64,000 nucleotides of DNA, from assembly GCF_000278235.1 (NCBI RefSeq), contig NZ_JH725037.1, positions 95,953-159,952 on the forward strand. Reading direction: 5' to 3'. The first letter of the stretch is position 1. Each line of letters opens with the position of its first letter. This document shows, one piece after another, positions 9,255-19,105 of this stretch. The notes beneath the pieces are model-generated. The model saw only the letters and a list, made by a program, of their open reading frames with translations, had not been told where the DNA came from and made no database searches. The DNA is from Bartonella vinsonii subsp. arupensis OK-94-513. GTDB taxonomy: Bacteria; Pseudomonadota; Alphaproteobacteria; Rhizobiales; Rhizobiaceae. The translations under genes and the position numbers were made by a program.

Positions 9255-9295
9255 TGCTTCCATAAAAAACTCTAAGAGATATTTTTATGGAAGCA
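9255..9295. repeat. 14-bp perfect palindrome between convergent glpX and ilvE
   Basis: The arms TGCTTCCATAAAAA (9255-9268) and TTTTTATGGAAGCA (9282-9295) are exact complements around a 13-base loop. Neither strand has a T-run behind the stem, so it is not a textbook intrinsic terminator. It may still act as a bidirectional 3'-end hairpin, or be a protein-binding site. Confidence 0.5.
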
Positions 9296-9327
9296 TTGAC
9301 AGTGATTTGTAGAAATATCTTTAATTG

Positions 9328-10434
9328 TTATGAAAGCTGGACAGAGTGTACCCAGCCATTTTTATCTTCTATATTGCCTTTTTGAAGGTCAACTAGTTGT
9401 GAGCGAAGTTGTTTTGTAACCTCACCAATCGTTTCATTTCCGATAACGACTTCGCCATCTTTGTATTTGAAGCGACCGATTGATGTAACAACAGCTGCTG
9501 TACCACAAGCAAAGACTTCTTTAAGGTGACCACTTCGTGCATCTTCTTTGAGCGATTCAAAAGAATAAGGACGTTCTTCTATTGTTAACCCCATTTTTTG
9601 GGCCAATTGTAAAATTGAATGACGTGTTATTCCTGGAAGAATAGTGCCACTAAGTCCAGGTGTCACAAGTGTGTTATTTGCCATAATAAAGCAAACATTC
9701 ATACCGCCGAGTTCTTCAATCCATTTATGTTCAATCATATCTAGGAAAAGCACTTGGCTACAATTATTTTGTATCGCACTGCTTTGTGCGAGTAAGCTTG
9801 CTGCATAGTTGCCACCACATTTGGCAGCGCCTGTACCTCCCGGACCGGCACGACTATAATCTGTTTCGATCCATACGCTAACAGATTTTTCTTCTCCTTT
9901 GAAATATGATTCAACTGGAGAGGCTATGATACAAAAAAGATATTCTTGAGAAGGGCGAACGCCTAAAAAGCTTTCATTGCCAAACATGAATGGACGTATG
10001 TAGAGGCTAGCATTTGGAAGCCCTGAAACCCATTTTTGATCAATTTTTACCAATTGATTAACGGCATCTATAAAGATATCCTTTGGTAATTCTGGCATTG
10101 CTAATCGCTTTGCCGATTCTATGAAACGTTGTGCATTGGCATCAGGGCGGAATAACAAAATGCGTCCGTCTTTTGCGCGATATGCTTTTAAACCCTCAAA
10201 AATTTCTTGCGCATAATGCAAAACGGTACTTGCTGGGCTAATCTCTAAGGCTTTGTATTGAGATATAAGAGCGTTATGCCAACCTTTATCTTCAGTCCAT
10301 TGGATAGTACACATGTGGTCTGTAAAAAATTGACCAAAACCAGGACTTTTCAGAATTTCTTCACGTTTCTGATCTGGCAGAGGTGATGGGTGTTTTTCTA
10401 TTTTAAACGGAAGCGATGATGTAAGGGATTTCAT
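9328..10434 (-). CDS. ilvE: Branched-chain amino acid aminotransferase
   Basis: 368 residues, the longer class IV aminotransferase form close to eukaryotic BCATs. It transfers the amino group between Leu/Ile/Val and 2-oxoglutarate using PLP. The PLP lysine is K205 in GTGAAKCGGNYAAS. Other blocks are LHYAQEIFEGLKAYR near 72, LYIRPFMFG near 144 and LSGTILPGITRHSIL near 265. The start ATG at 10434 gives the usual N-terminal length. It stands alone, convergent with glpX. No other ilv or leu gene is in the window, so its direction of use (synthesis or breakdown) is open. Confidence 0.95.
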   Translation of the reverse strand: MKSLTSSLPFKIEKHPSPLPDQKREEILKSPGFGQFFTDHMCTIQWTEDKGWHNALISQYKALEISPASTVLHYAQEIFEGLKAYRAKDGRILLFRPDANAQRFIESAKRLAMPELPKDIFIDAVNQLVKIDQKWVSGLPNASLYIRPFMFGNESFLGVRPSQEYLFCIIASPVESYFKGEEKSVSVWIETDYSRAGPGGTGAAKCGGNYAASLLAQSSAIQNNCSQVLFLDMIEHKWIEELGGMNVCFIMANNTLVTPGLSGTILPGITRHSILQLAQKMGLTIEERPYSFESLKEDARSGHLKEVFACGTAAVVTSIGRFKYKDGEVVIGNETIGEVTKQLRSQLVDLQKGNIEDKNGWVHSVQLS

Positions 10435-10735
10435 AACTAAGACCTTTAAGGGTATGCTTTATTTCTGTGTAGTTTTTATTATAAGAAAAATGAGATACTT
10501 TTATTACAACCTTTTTTTATTTTTAGCAAAACATTCGTGTTAATACTTTAGCATAGAATTAAAAGAAAAGACTCTTAAGAGATATTTTTATTTTTATGCT
10601 CTTTTTTCTCAATTTTATCAGATCATCCGGAACCTTTAGTAATATTTATCGTTTTCCAAAAGTAAGTATCTGAATAACTTCATATATGTATATTTTGTAA
10701 CTTAAAGGTAGGGGAATTGAGAAAAGGAATTCACT

Positions 10736-11029
10736 ATGATTGATAGAAATTACCACACATATGAGAAACGTATAGCGACAGAAAAAAAAGAGCGTGAACA
10801 GCTTAATTCAATTGGTAGAGGTATCCTTGCTATTCTTCTTGGAGTTTTTATTATTTGGTTTGTTTTTGGTTTTTTGGGATCTTTTTTTGAAAAAAAACCT
10901 GAACATATATCGCATTATAGCACTACAGAATCAAATCAAACGATAACAAGTCCGAGAAAAGATTTAAATTCGACATCCGAAATACCTTATATCTATAAAA
11001 ATACGTCGTCATCTTTATCCCATGAATAA
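10736..11029 (+). CDS. Small single-pass membrane protein, function unknown
   Basis: 97 residues. A charged, helical N terminus (residues 1-25, rich in Lys and Glu) precedes one strong membrane segment, GILAILLGVFIIWFVFGFLG, at about 29-48. A Ser/Thr/Asn-rich tail follows. GAGAAAAGGA lies about ten bases before the ATG. It stands alone between divergent ilvE and the convergent SPOR-domain gene. I do not recognise a family. A real gene is likely from the clean start and membrane segment, but without homologues this is not certain. Confidence 0.55.
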   Translation: MIDRNYHTYEKRIATEKKEREQLNSIGRGILAILLGVFIIWFVFGFLGSFFEKKPEHISHYSTTESNQTITSPRKDLNSTSEIPYIYKNTSSSLSHE

Positions 11030-11197
11030 TCCGTTAGATGAAAATCTCATGAGGCCATAGATTAAGGTATAAAATTTTTCAAATGCATAAGCTTAAAAAA
11101 ATTGAAACGATTTTAATCCCTGACATTAATCAATAAATCAAATACTTGGTATTAAAATAAATCATGTAGCGGTTATTAAAGCTGCTGCCTGATTTAT

Positions 11198-13678
11198 TTA
11201 GCGAGTAATGAAGCAATTTCCTCCAGAATTCTTTATATCTTCACAAAGGTTTATAGCATCATTCCGGTTTTGTGTTTGTATACGAATACGATAATAGGTC
11301 CCTTTACCTGGTATGAGTGCGGATTGAATGTTTAAAGGACGAGCACCAATAAGGAATCCAAATCTAGATTTTATGGTTTTCAAAGAATCTTTCGCTAATG
11401 CATGGGTTGGTTGGGATGCAAGCTGTACGTAATAACTTTCTGCATTTTGTGTAGCTATGTGATTTGGTGATGTTGCGCGAGAATCAGCATGTTTTTGTCG
11501 TTCTGAATTTCTTTCTGCATACGAAGGAAGAGGTATAACTTTTCCTTCAATCTTAGAAGGAGAAGTGCTTTCAGCTATTATTTTATCAATAGCACTTGTA
11601 AAATTATGCTCTGTTTCTTTATTGTTTATATCGGATTCCTGAGAAGAAACAGGAGAAAAATCTTGAGATTGATCTACAGGGGTTTGATCAATTGTTTCTT
11701 CTGGTTCGTCAGAAGTTTTTCTCTCTGTGTGATTCATTGGTGCTAGGATAACTGTGCCATCTTGGTTTACAATAACAGTCTGTACTTCTCGTGTTGGAAC
11801 GGTGTGATTGATGGCTTCTGTCACTGCATCTTCAACATCGGATTCATCAAGAGAAGAGGATGAAAAGCTTGTAGATTCTTGTTGGTTTAATTCTGTTAAA
11901 TTTTCAGGTTGTTCAGAATTATCAATAAGCGATTGCTGTGCATTTTCTTGTTTTTCATTTTGTTCAGTTGTTTGTTTATAAATATCTAAATTATGTGCGA
12001 CATCATTCTTTGTTTCAGTTGTTTCTTGTTTAAATTTGAAAGGTGTATTGTCAGCATGGATAATGGGAAGATTTCCATTTTTTTGTGATGGCATAAAAAA
12101 ATGAAAATAACTGAAGAAACCTATTGTTATTAAGATAAGAAGAACAATACTTTTAGTAAGCGTTTTACCAAAAATAGAGCTTTTTACGGGAGGGGGAGGT
12201 GATGCGTGCGTGGGGACTTCATCTATACCTTTGTATAATGGATTCTCTGTAGAAAGAGAGGGATGATATCCCATATTGTTAGTGGGAAAATAGTTGGCAT
12301 TTTGATCTTGTGAATTTGTATATGCGTCTTCTTTTGGAATATCCATGGGATGATGAAAGACTTCATTGAAGACTTCATTTTGCTGTTGCTGCCGTGAAAA
12401 ATTTTCTGCTGAAACATTTCCTACATTGAATATATCAGAAAATTCTTCTTTCAAATCATCAGTTGGTACATCATATTCTGGGGCTTCATACGGGACTTCA
12501 GGAACCATAATGGGGCCAGTTTTTTCTACCATTTCCTCTGCAAATTTATAAGTATCAACATTTGGAGGAGGAGTATCCCTGTGCGTATAGTTATGAGCAA
12601 AAAAGCTTTCTCTTTGTTTTGTGTTAAGGGTTTCTGATGAGACGTGCGTATCATTTAAATTATTTTGATACGACGCTTCTTTATTATTTTGCTCAGAGTT
12701 ATTTTCAGCGCTATTGATATGTTGTCCTTGAGTGGCACGATATTTTGAAGTTTTTTCAGAATAAATTTTTTGTTTTGCGGATTCTTCTTCATAAAACTGG
12801 GGATAATCGGTAGCATAATGCTCCTGTGAAAAGCCTTCTGAATAAGACTGTTTACCCATTTGTGTTGAATCCAAAGGTGATAGAAAGCTACTTGTTGTTT
12901 CATTATCCTTTTTCTCTGAAGTAAGGTCAGCAGATGAGGGAAATATATTTTGCTCTGTAGAGGAGGAGACATTAGTATAATACTCTGTAGCCCAATTTTT
13001 TTGATCAGCTGAAACTTTATACGGGTGGTTTATAGGAGTATTGTGAAAGCTTTGATTGTCATCATAATTTTGTTGTATAGGAGTATCTCTTTGTTGCGAG
13101 ACTGTTTGTGCAAAACGGCTAGTTTGTTCAATAGATTCTGGTCTGATTTCTCCATTGTTGTGTTTATCTGCTTCATCAAAAAAGAAATTTTCTGATTGCG
13201 TGCTAGAATTACTTTTTTCAAAAAAAGGATCAGTACTGATGGGTGCAGTTCTCTTTTGAGATGATTGATTCTTTGGGATAGGTAATGGAGAAAGTTCGTC
13301 TAAAATTTGCTCTTCATCATGATTCATAGCTGAAGAATATGGCTCTTCAGACGAAAAGTTGTTTTGTTCTGATTGGTTGAAAAAAGCTGTTGATCCATTT
13401 GGCAAGTCATTTGTTAAATTATTTTCAAGCTCTGCTTCTAGAAAGGACAAATCAAAGTCATCTTCATAAGATGAAGTTTGAGGAGTGTGAGATATCGATT
13501 GATCAGCGCTTGAAGAGGACTGATCATTTTGATGTCCGCTTTGTTTATTCGGATTAAAAATGCGCGTAAGCCTCTCTAAAGGATCATGGTGTTCATGATC
13601 TTGTTTTATTTCGCGCGGATTTTTGCGATCGTTATCGCTCATAGCTTTACTCACATGATGATTTGCATCTGCATGCAA
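11198..13678 (-). CDS. SPOR-domain cell-envelope protein with very long low-complexity region
   Basis: 826 residues. Residues 1 to about 500 are cytoplasmic-type low-complexity sequence rich in Ser, Asn, Gln and Glu. One membrane segment (SIVLLILITIGFFSYFHFF) lies at about 507-525. A periplasmic Gln/Glu/Ser linker follows, and a SPOR domain ends the protein at about 745-826, from SYYVQLASQPTHALAKDSL to the C terminus. SPOR domains bind denuded peptidoglycan glycan strands at division sites. Its place behind argS and dgt is the usual Rhizobiales position of such a gene. The cytoplasmic part looks expanded and fast-evolving. The membrane and SPOR calls are firm; the exact role is inferred. Confidence 0.8.
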   Translation of the reverse strand: MHADANHHVSKAMSDNDRKNPREIKQDHEHHDPLERLTRIFNPNKQSGHQNDQSSSSADQSISHTPQTSSYEDDFDLSFLEAELENNLTNDLPNGSTAFFNQSEQNNFSSEEPYSSAMNHDEEQILDELSPLPIPKNQSSQKRTAPISTDPFFEKSNSSTQSENFFFDEADKHNNGEIRPESIEQTSRFAQTVSQQRDTPIQQNYDDNQSFHNTPINHPYKVSADQKNWATEYYTNVSSSTEQNIFPSSADLTSEKKDNETTSSFLSPLDSTQMGKQSYSEGFSQEHYATDYPQFYEEESAKQKIYSEKTSKYRATQGQHINSAENNSEQNNKEASYQNNLNDTHVSSETLNTKQRESFFAHNYTHRDTPPPNVDTYKFAEEMVEKTGPIMVPEVPYEAPEYDVPTDDLKEEFSDIFNVGNVSAENFSRQQQQNEVFNEVFHHPMDIPKEDAYTNSQDQNANYFPTNNMGYHPSLSTENPLYKGIDEVPTHASPPPPVKSSIFGKTLTKSIVLLILITIGFFSYFHFFMPSQKNGNLPIIHADNTPFKFKQETTETKNDVAHNLDIYKQTTEQNEKQENAQQSLIDNSEQPENLTELNQQESTSFSSSSLDESDVEDAVTEAINHTVPTREVQTVIVNQDGTVILAPMNHTERKTSDEPEETIDQTPVDQSQDFSPVSSQESDINNKETEHNFTSAIDKIIAESTSPSKIEGKVIPLPSYAERNSERQKHADSRATSPNHIATQNAESYYVQLASQPTHALAKDSLKTIKSRFGFLIGARPLNIQSALIPGKGTYYRIRIQTQNRNDAINLCEDIKNSGGNCFITR

Positions 13679-13789
13679 TAAATGGTTAAATTTAATTTGT
13701 TATATTTAAAAATTATATTCCCCCTTTTGCGATAAGGATATATGAAAAATATCAACAAACTACCTATTTTATGTATTTATAGAACTTTT

Positions 13790-15553
13790 TCAACGCATTT
13801 CTGTCGGTGCTTCGACTCCTACAATTGTAAGTCCTGATGATAAAACATTCATGATAGCTTGTATCAAGCCTAATCTGGCAAGTGTTAGCTCTTTATCATC
13901 AGGCTGGATGAAACGTAAAGCAAGATTATCACTCCCTTTATTCCAATGAGCATGAAAGCTGGAAGCAAGATCATAGAGATAAAACGCCAATCGATGTGGC
14001 TCTTTATGAATTACAGCTTGTTCAATGATACGTGGGTATTCAGAAAGTTTGCGTATTAAGGATATTTCATTATCGTCTGTTAATCGGTTGAGGTACGCAA
14101 TCATTGTATCATTTGAAAGATTTTCAATATGAAGGGCTTCTTGTGCTTGACGAAAAACAGAGTGACAACGTGCATTTGCATATTGTACGTAAAAGATGGG
14201 GTTATCTTTTGATTGCTCTGTTACTTTGGCAAAATCGAAATCAAGTGGTGCTTCACACTTACGGTATAGCATCATAAAGCGCACTGGATCACGGCCAACT
14301 TCTTCCACAACATCCCGTAGAGTCACAAATGATCCTGCTCTTTTCGACATGCGCACAGGTTGACCGTTGCGAAAGAGCTTTACTAGCTGGCATAAGAAAA
14401 CACTCAATTTGGCTTTATCGCCAGAAATTGCTTTTGCCATGGCTTCTAATCGTTTTACATAACCAGCGTGATCAGCACCTAAAATATAAATCATTTCATC
14501 AAAATGACGATTAAATTTATCACGAAAATAAGCAACATCCGCAGCAAAATAAGTATAAGAACCATCAGATTTAACTAAAACACGGTCTTGATCATCTCCA
14601 ACATCGGTTGAGCGGAACAAAGTTTGTTCGCTTGCTTCCCAGTCTTCTGTATTTTGCCCTTTTGGTGGTGGGAGTTTTCCTTTGTAGATATAACCACTTA
14701 AAGTGAGATCATTAATTGTATTACGGATAGCGCGTGCATTATCTGCATAAAGCATCCGCTCAGAAAAAAAGATATCATGATAAATATTAAGAGCTGCCAA
14801 ATCTTTTCGAATCATCGTCATCATGGCATGAATTGCACGCTCCTTCACGATAGATAAAGCTTCATCTTTATCCATAGTGAGGAGTTGGTCACCAAATTCT
14901 TGAGCAAGAGATTGGCCCAATGGTATCAGGTATTCACCAGGGTATAGTCCTTCTGGAATTGCATTAATTTTTTGTCCCAGAGCTTCGCGGTAGCGTAACA
15001 ATACGGAGTGGGCAAGCACTTCGATTTGTTTTCCAGCATCATTAATGTAGTATTCTTTCGTAATATTGTATCCGACGAATTGCAACAAATTAGAGAGAAC
15101 ATCACCCACAACAGCTCCTCGGCAATGTCCCACATGCATTGGCCCTGTTGGATTTGCTGATACATACTCAACATTGATACGTTTTCCTTGTCCCATCGGA
15201 ATACGACCGTAAGAGATGCCTAATTCAAGTATGGATTTTATAGCATTTTGCCAAAATAGTTTTGTAAGCGTGATGTTGATAAATCCAGGGCCGGCAACAT
15301 GAATACAGTCGATAGAGGGCTCATCTTTGAGAAGTTCTATGATTTTTTCTGCAAGCTCACGTGGATTAAGCCCTATAGACTTTGCGAGCACCATTGCAGC
15401 GTTGGTTGATAAATGGCCATGTGAAGAATCACGGGGGGGATCAACGGTAATTTTTGATAAATCTAAATCTTCTCCATTTTTCCCTTTTATATCAGATAAT
15501 TCGAGTGTTTTTTTAATTTTTTTCTCGAAGTTTTTAAAGACATTCATATTCAA
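13790..15553 (-). CDS. argS: Arginyl-tRNA synthetase
   Basis: 587 residues, normal class I ArgRS length. It charges tRNA-Arg in the cytoplasm. The N-terminal tRNA-recognition domain (1-110) is followed by the HIGH-type motif HVGH at 140-143 within [16 protein letters not shown]. The KMSKS-like [11 protein letters not shown] is near residue 406. The DALR-type anticodon-binding domain occupies the last ~130 residues and ends at VEAPTEMR. It sits 25 bases behind dgt on the same strand and is followed by the SPOR-domain gene, so the three probably form one transcript. Confidence 0.97.
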   Translation of the reverse strand: MNMNVFKNFEKKIKKTLELSDIKGKNGEDLDLSKITVDPPRDSSHGHLSTNAAMVLAKSIGLNPRELAEKIIELLKDEPSIDCIHVAGPGFINITLTKLFWQNAIKSILELGISYGRIPMGQGKRINVEYVSANPTGPMHVGHCRGAVVGDVLSNLLQFVGYNITKEYYINDAGKQIEVLAHSVLLRYREALGQKINAIPEGLYPGEYLIPLGQSLAQEFGDQLLTMDKDEALSIVKERAIHAMMTMIRKDLAALNIYHDIFFSERMLYADNARAIRNTINDLTLSGYIYKGKLPPPKGQNTEDWEASEQTLFRSTDVGDDQDRVLVKSDGSYTYFAADVAYFRDKFNRHFDEMIYILGADHAGYVKRLEAMAKAISGDKAKLSVFLCQLVKLFRNGQPVRMSKRAGSFVTLRDVVEEVGRDPVRFMMLYRKCEAPLDFDFAKVTEQSKDNPIFYVQYANARCHSVFRQAQEALHIENLSNDTMIAYLNRLTDDNEISLIRKLSEYPRIIEQAVIHKEPHRLAFYLYDLASSFHAHWNKGSDNLALRFIQPDDKELTLARLGLIQAIMNVLSSGLTIVGVEAPTEMR

Positions 15554-15577
15554 TTTCCATTATGTATTCAAAAGCAA

Positions 15578-16780
15578 TTAAACGAAATTATCTGTATGGT
15601 CAAATAAACGGTGATATTCGCGTAGAGCATAGTGATCCGTCATACCTGACAAAAAGTCAGCAATGAGACGCGCTAACTCTTGATTTGTTAGGTAAGTTGT
15701 TTTGTTGTACCAGCTTTCAGGCATGATATCTGGATTCTGATGATAACAGTCGAATAATTTTTGTACAATGCATTTTGCTGCATTGCGACGATTGAGAACT
15801 TGTTCATGGTAATAAAGATTTTTAAAGAGAAAATCTTTTAGTTCTTTTTCGTAAACTGCCATTTCAGGAGAAAAGGTCACAATGGTTTGTTTTGCTTGGT
15901 GAACATCTTTTATGCTTGTTGGCGCAATGTGTGCCAAATTTTTTTGTGATTGTTTGATAACATCCTCAACCATGATTGTTATCTGTTTGCGCACAAGTTC
16001 GTAGCCGCGCCGAGTTTGATCAAGTCGTGGATATTCTTTTTTTATATCTTCTAATAATGTTGCGGTTAGCGAAACCTGTTCGAATTGGTCAATTGTTAAA
16101 AATTGTGAACGTAAACCATCATCAATATCATGAGCATTATAAGCGATATCATCAGCAATAGCCGCGCATTGCGCTTCTAGTCCAGCGAAGCAATCGAGCT
16201 CAAGATCTTGCTTTACATTGTATTGTAGAATATCGATAGGAACCTCTTTTTTGTTCGCATAAGGACCTAAAAGGGGACCGTTATGTTTCACAAGACCTTC
16301 GAGCGTTTCCCAAGTGAGGTTAAGTCCATCAAAATTTGCATAGCGTTGTTCTAGCTTTGTGACAATGCGTAATGCTTGTGCATTGTGGTCAAAACCGCCA
16401 TAATGTGCCATTGCTTCATTAAGGGCATCTTCTCCCGCGTGGCCGAAAGGCGTATGCCCAAAATCGTGAACAAGGGCAATGGCTTCGGCAAGATCTTCAT
16501 CAAGACAGAGCGCACGGGCTAATGTTCGTGCAATTTGAGAAACTTCTATTGAATGTGTCAGTCGTGTACGATAATGATCACTCTCATCAGCAATAAAGAC
16601 TTGTGTTTTATGTTTAAGGCGTCGAAATGCATTAGAATGAATAATACGGTCTCTATCTCGTTGAAAAGGTGATCGTATAGGACTCATCATTTCATGGAAT
16701 AATCTACCACGGCTTGTTTGTGGGGTGGCACTATAGGGCGCTCGAGAGTGGTAATTGAAATTGATATTGTTTATGTCCAT
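15578..16780 (-). CDS. dgt: Deoxyguanosinetriphosphate triphosphohydrolase-like HD protein
   Basis: 400 residues, the alphaproteobacterial Dgt-like group. HD hydrolases of this type cut dNTPs to nucleoside and triphosphate and so help balance dNTP pools. Visible metal-binding parts are [17 protein letters not shown] near residue 70, [20 protein letters not shown] near 100 (the HD pair), and [19 protein letters not shown] near 210. The start ATG at 16780 has purine-rich sequence upstream. It leads the dgt-argS-SPOR block and is divergent from the erpA-like gene; the 110 bases between must hold both promoters. Confidence 0.92.
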   Translation of the reverse strand: MDINNINFNYHSRAPYSATPQTSRGRLFHEMMSPIRSPFQRDRDRIIHSNAFRRLKHKTQVFIADESDHYRTRLTHSIEVSQIARTLARALCLDEDLAEAIALVHDFGHTPFGHAGEDALNEAMAHYGGFDHNAQALRIVTKLEQRYANFDGLNLTWETLEGLVKHNGPLLGPYANKKEVPIDILQYNVKQDLELDCFAGLEAQCAAIADDIAYNAHDIDDGLRSQFLTIDQFEQVSLTATLLEDIKKEYPRLDQTRRGYELVRKQITIMVEDVIKQSQKNLAHIAPTSIKDVHQAKQTIVTFSPEMAVYEKELKDFLFKNLYYHEQVLNRRNAAKCIVQKLFDCYHQNPDIMPESWYNKTTYLTNQELARLIADFLSGMTDHYALREYHRLFDHTDNFV

Positions 16781-16890
16781 TGCAAGCTGTCCATTCTCAT
16801 CCTAAATTGAGAGAGGCTTATATTTTATTTAATAAACTTCTCTTTTGCTGGGATACTCTTTCTTGATAGTTTAATGCAAGGATATATAAA

Positions 16891-17214
16891 ATGGGTGTGA
16901 ATATTTCAGATATTGCTGCTAAGCGGATTGCTCAGATACTTTTGAGTGAACCTGATAAAATAGGGTTACGTATTTCCGTTGAAGGCGGTGGATGTTCGGG
17001 TTTTTCTTATAAATATGACTTGGTTTCTGAAATGAGTGAAGATGACCTCGTTTTAAAAAAAGATGGGGCAATTGTCTTTATTGATTCATTATCGCTTCCC
17101 TTCATGGAAGGGGCTGAAATTGATTTTGTTGATGATCTTATGGGACAGTCTTTTCAAATTCATAATCCTAATGCCGTTTCATCGTGTGGTTGTGGTGTGA
17201 GTTTTTCAATTTAG
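16891..17214 (+). CDS. erpA: A-type iron-sulfur carrier (ErpA/IscA family)
   Basis: 107 residues, full length for an A-type carrier that receives Fe-S clusters and hands them to target proteins. The three ligand cysteines are C35 in GGGCSGFSY and C99/C101 in SSCGCGVSF. AAGGA precedes the ATG by about ten bases. It is the first gene of a rightward block and divergent from dgt, an arrangement common in Rhizobiales. Whether the best name is erpA, iscA or sufA cannot be settled from sequence alone. Together with grxD and bolA, also in this window, it belongs to Fe-S trafficking. Confidence 0.9.
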   Translation: MGVNISDIAAKRIAQILLSEPDKIGLRISVEGGGCSGFSYKYDLVSEMSEDDLVLKKDGAIVFIDSLSLPFMEGAEIDFVDDLMGQSFQIHNPNAVSSCGCGVSFSI

Positions 17215-17269
17215 AATGATGATTTTAGTGATATTATTTCTTGAAAAAATAGTCGCTTTGGTCAACAAT

Positions 17270-18256
17270 ATGAAAATGGATATTCTTGCAAAAATATTGC
17301 GTCGATGCTTGTGGTTATGCGTAGCGCTTATCTTATTGATCTGGAATAATTGTGTTTTTTCTGAAGAAGGGAGTATGCAGGATTATCACCAAAAACAATC
17401 TACAAGTTTTACTTTACAGTCTCAAGATTTGGAAAAAGATTCTGAGAAAGAGAATTTAGTTTCTAAACCCCAACTTATCTTGCATGCTCGGTTAACAAAC
17501 AGCAATGAAAATATTATGAAAGGGCTTGTGTGGCGGATTTATGCACCTATCCTAGGGGTTGATAATAAATTACCATTGGCTGAAATTTATGAGGGAGGAA
17601 GCGCACGTTTTTCTTTAGATCCAGGAAGTTATCTTGTACATGTCTCATTTGGTCATGTGAGTGCGATGAGTCATGTCACTTTAGAAAGTGGGCAGAGACT
17701 TGTTAAAAAGTTCAATCTTGATGCTGGTGGTGTTATTTTAAATGCTATATTGCTAAACGGTATGATCAATGAAAAGGAATTGCGTTTTACTATCTATGAA
17801 GATGAAAAAGAAAACGATGATACCGGTGTGATTTTATCTAATATTAAACCTCAGTCAATTGTGCGTTTGAAAGCTGGCAACTATCATGTTGCTTCTCATT
17901 ATGGTTCCATTAATGCTATTGTTCGTTCCGATATCCAAGTAGATGCAGGTAAAATTACCGAGGTAACTCTTGAACATCAGGCAGCTCAAATTGTCTTAAA
18001 GTTGGTGCGGCAAGAAGGAGGAGAAGCACTAGCAGATACAAGTTGGTCTCTTACCAATGATTCTGGTGATATCATTTATGAAACAGTGGGTGCTTATGCT
18101 TCACTCGTGTTAGCTGAGGGGGAGTATATTGCGATTGCTAAAAATAAAGATAAAATTTATCAAAAAGTTTTTTCAGTTGTTTCTGGCCATGATGAAGATA
18201 TAAGTGTGGTTGCAGATACAAAAAATATGCAACAAATTGATGAGGAAATGGATTGA
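17270..18256 (+). CDS. Exported protein built of three beta-sandwich-like repeats, function unknown
   Basis: About 328 residues from this start. A signal-peptide-like N terminus (basic LAKILRR, then a hydrophobic stretch to about residue 27) suggests export. The mature part shows three related units of about 80-90 residues. Each has a Gly-rich strand ending in PGSYLVHV, AGNYHVAS or EGEYIAIA, followed by alternating hydrophobic strands. This recalls PEGA/CnaB-like beta-sandwich folds. The frame is also open from an ATG at 17216, directly behind erpA, but that would put 18 non-signal-like residues in front; no strong ribosome-binding site marks either start. ccdA follows. Confidence 0.7.
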   Translation: MKMDILAKILRRCLWLCVALILLIWNNCVFSEEGSMQDYHQKQSTSFTLQSQDLEKDSEKENLVSKPQLILHARLTNSNENIMKGLVWRIYAPILGVDNKLPLAEIYEGGSARFSLDPGSYLVHVSFGHVSAMSHVTLESGQRLVKKFNLDAGGVILNAILLNGMINEKELRFTIYEDEKENDDTGVILSNIKPQSIVRLKAGNYHVASHYGSINAIVRSDIQVDAGKITEVTLEHQAAQIVLKLVRQEGGEALADTSWSLTNDSGDIIYETVGAYASLVLAEGEYIAIAKNKDKIYQKVFSVVSGHDEDISVVADTKNMQQIDEEMD

Positions 18257-18302
18257 TGCTTATGAAGCGACATAAATCATCATTGAAAGTGGATAGAGTG
18301 TT

Positions 18303-19091
18303 TTGGTTGTAGAAATTTCAACAGTTGGTGTGTTTTTTGCTGGTGCTTTGTCCTTTTTATCACCGTGTGTTTTGCCTTTAGTCCCTCCTTATTTGTGTTA
18401 TATGGCAGGTATTGGTATTGATGATTTGCGTTCCCAAAAGAGTGAGGGAGAAGTATTTATACGGCGGGGGCTGTTATCTTCTGTTATTGCTTTTGTGCTG
18501 GGTTTTACAACTGTTTTTGTTGCTCTTGGTGCGAGTGCAAGTACAATTGGCAAGTTCATCGGTTATTATCGCGATTGGTTTGCAATTGCTGCTGGAATTA
18601 CCATTATTATTTTTGGTTTAAATTTTTTGGGGCTTTTCAAAATTGCTTTTTTATTTCGTGAAGCACGTTTTCAAACGCATAAAGTGCCTACTGGTCCTTT
18701 AGGAGCCTATGTTATTGGTTTAGCCTTCGCATTTGGTTGGACACCTTGTATTGGTCCAATTTTAGGACCTGTTATAACTCTTGCTGGAACAAAAGAAACT
18801 GTAGGTGAGGGAGCACTCCTTTTAGGGATTTATGCGTTGGGTCTTGGTGTGCCTTTTGTGTTAGCAGCTCTATTTTCAACTGGTTTTATGAGATTTTTAG
18901 GCGCTTTTCGTATTCATTTAGGAAAAGTTGAAAAAATGATTGGTATTTTTTTGGTCGTTACAGGTATTTTATTTTTAACAGGCTCTATGCAGAATCTTTC
19001 CTATTGGCTTTTGGAAAAATACCCTTTGTTGAGTAATATTGAAACTATTCGTTGGCATAATATTGTTAGTTTTTTTGGATTTTCTCGTTAG
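18303..19091 (+). CDS. ccdA: CcdA-family thiol-disulfide membrane transporter
   Basis: 262 residues with six or seven hydrophobic segments, the DsbD-beta/CcdA family. It passes electrons from cytoplasmic thioredoxin across the inner membrane, usually for cytochrome c maturation. The two redox cysteines are seen in [15 protein letters not shown] (first membrane segment) and [13 protein letters not shown] (about residue 150). The only start codon in frame after the upstream stop (18294-18296) is TTG at 18303; the resulting N terminus [15 protein letters not shown] matches the family. It ends 14 bases before glmU. Confidence 0.88.
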   Translation: MVVEISTVGVFFAGALSFLSPCVLPLVPPYLCYMAGIGIDDLRSQKSEGEVFIRRGLLSSVIAFVLGFTTVFVALGASASTIGKFIGYYRDWFAIAAGITIIIFGLNFLGLFKIAFLFREARFQTHKVPTGPLGAYVIGLAFAFGWTPCIGPILGPVITLAGTKETVGEGALLLGIYALGLGVPFVLAALFSTGFMRFLGAFRIHLGKVEKMIGIFLVVTGILFLTGSMQNLSYWLLEKYPLLSNIETIRWHNIVSFFGFSR

Positions 19092-19105
19092 CTTTATGTG
19101 TTTTT

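Noticed and set aside
18256..18312. Mini-frame of 18 codons overlapping the ccdA start
   Set aside because: It begins inside the upstream stop region and ends within ccdA; a leader peptide is possible but nothing supports it.
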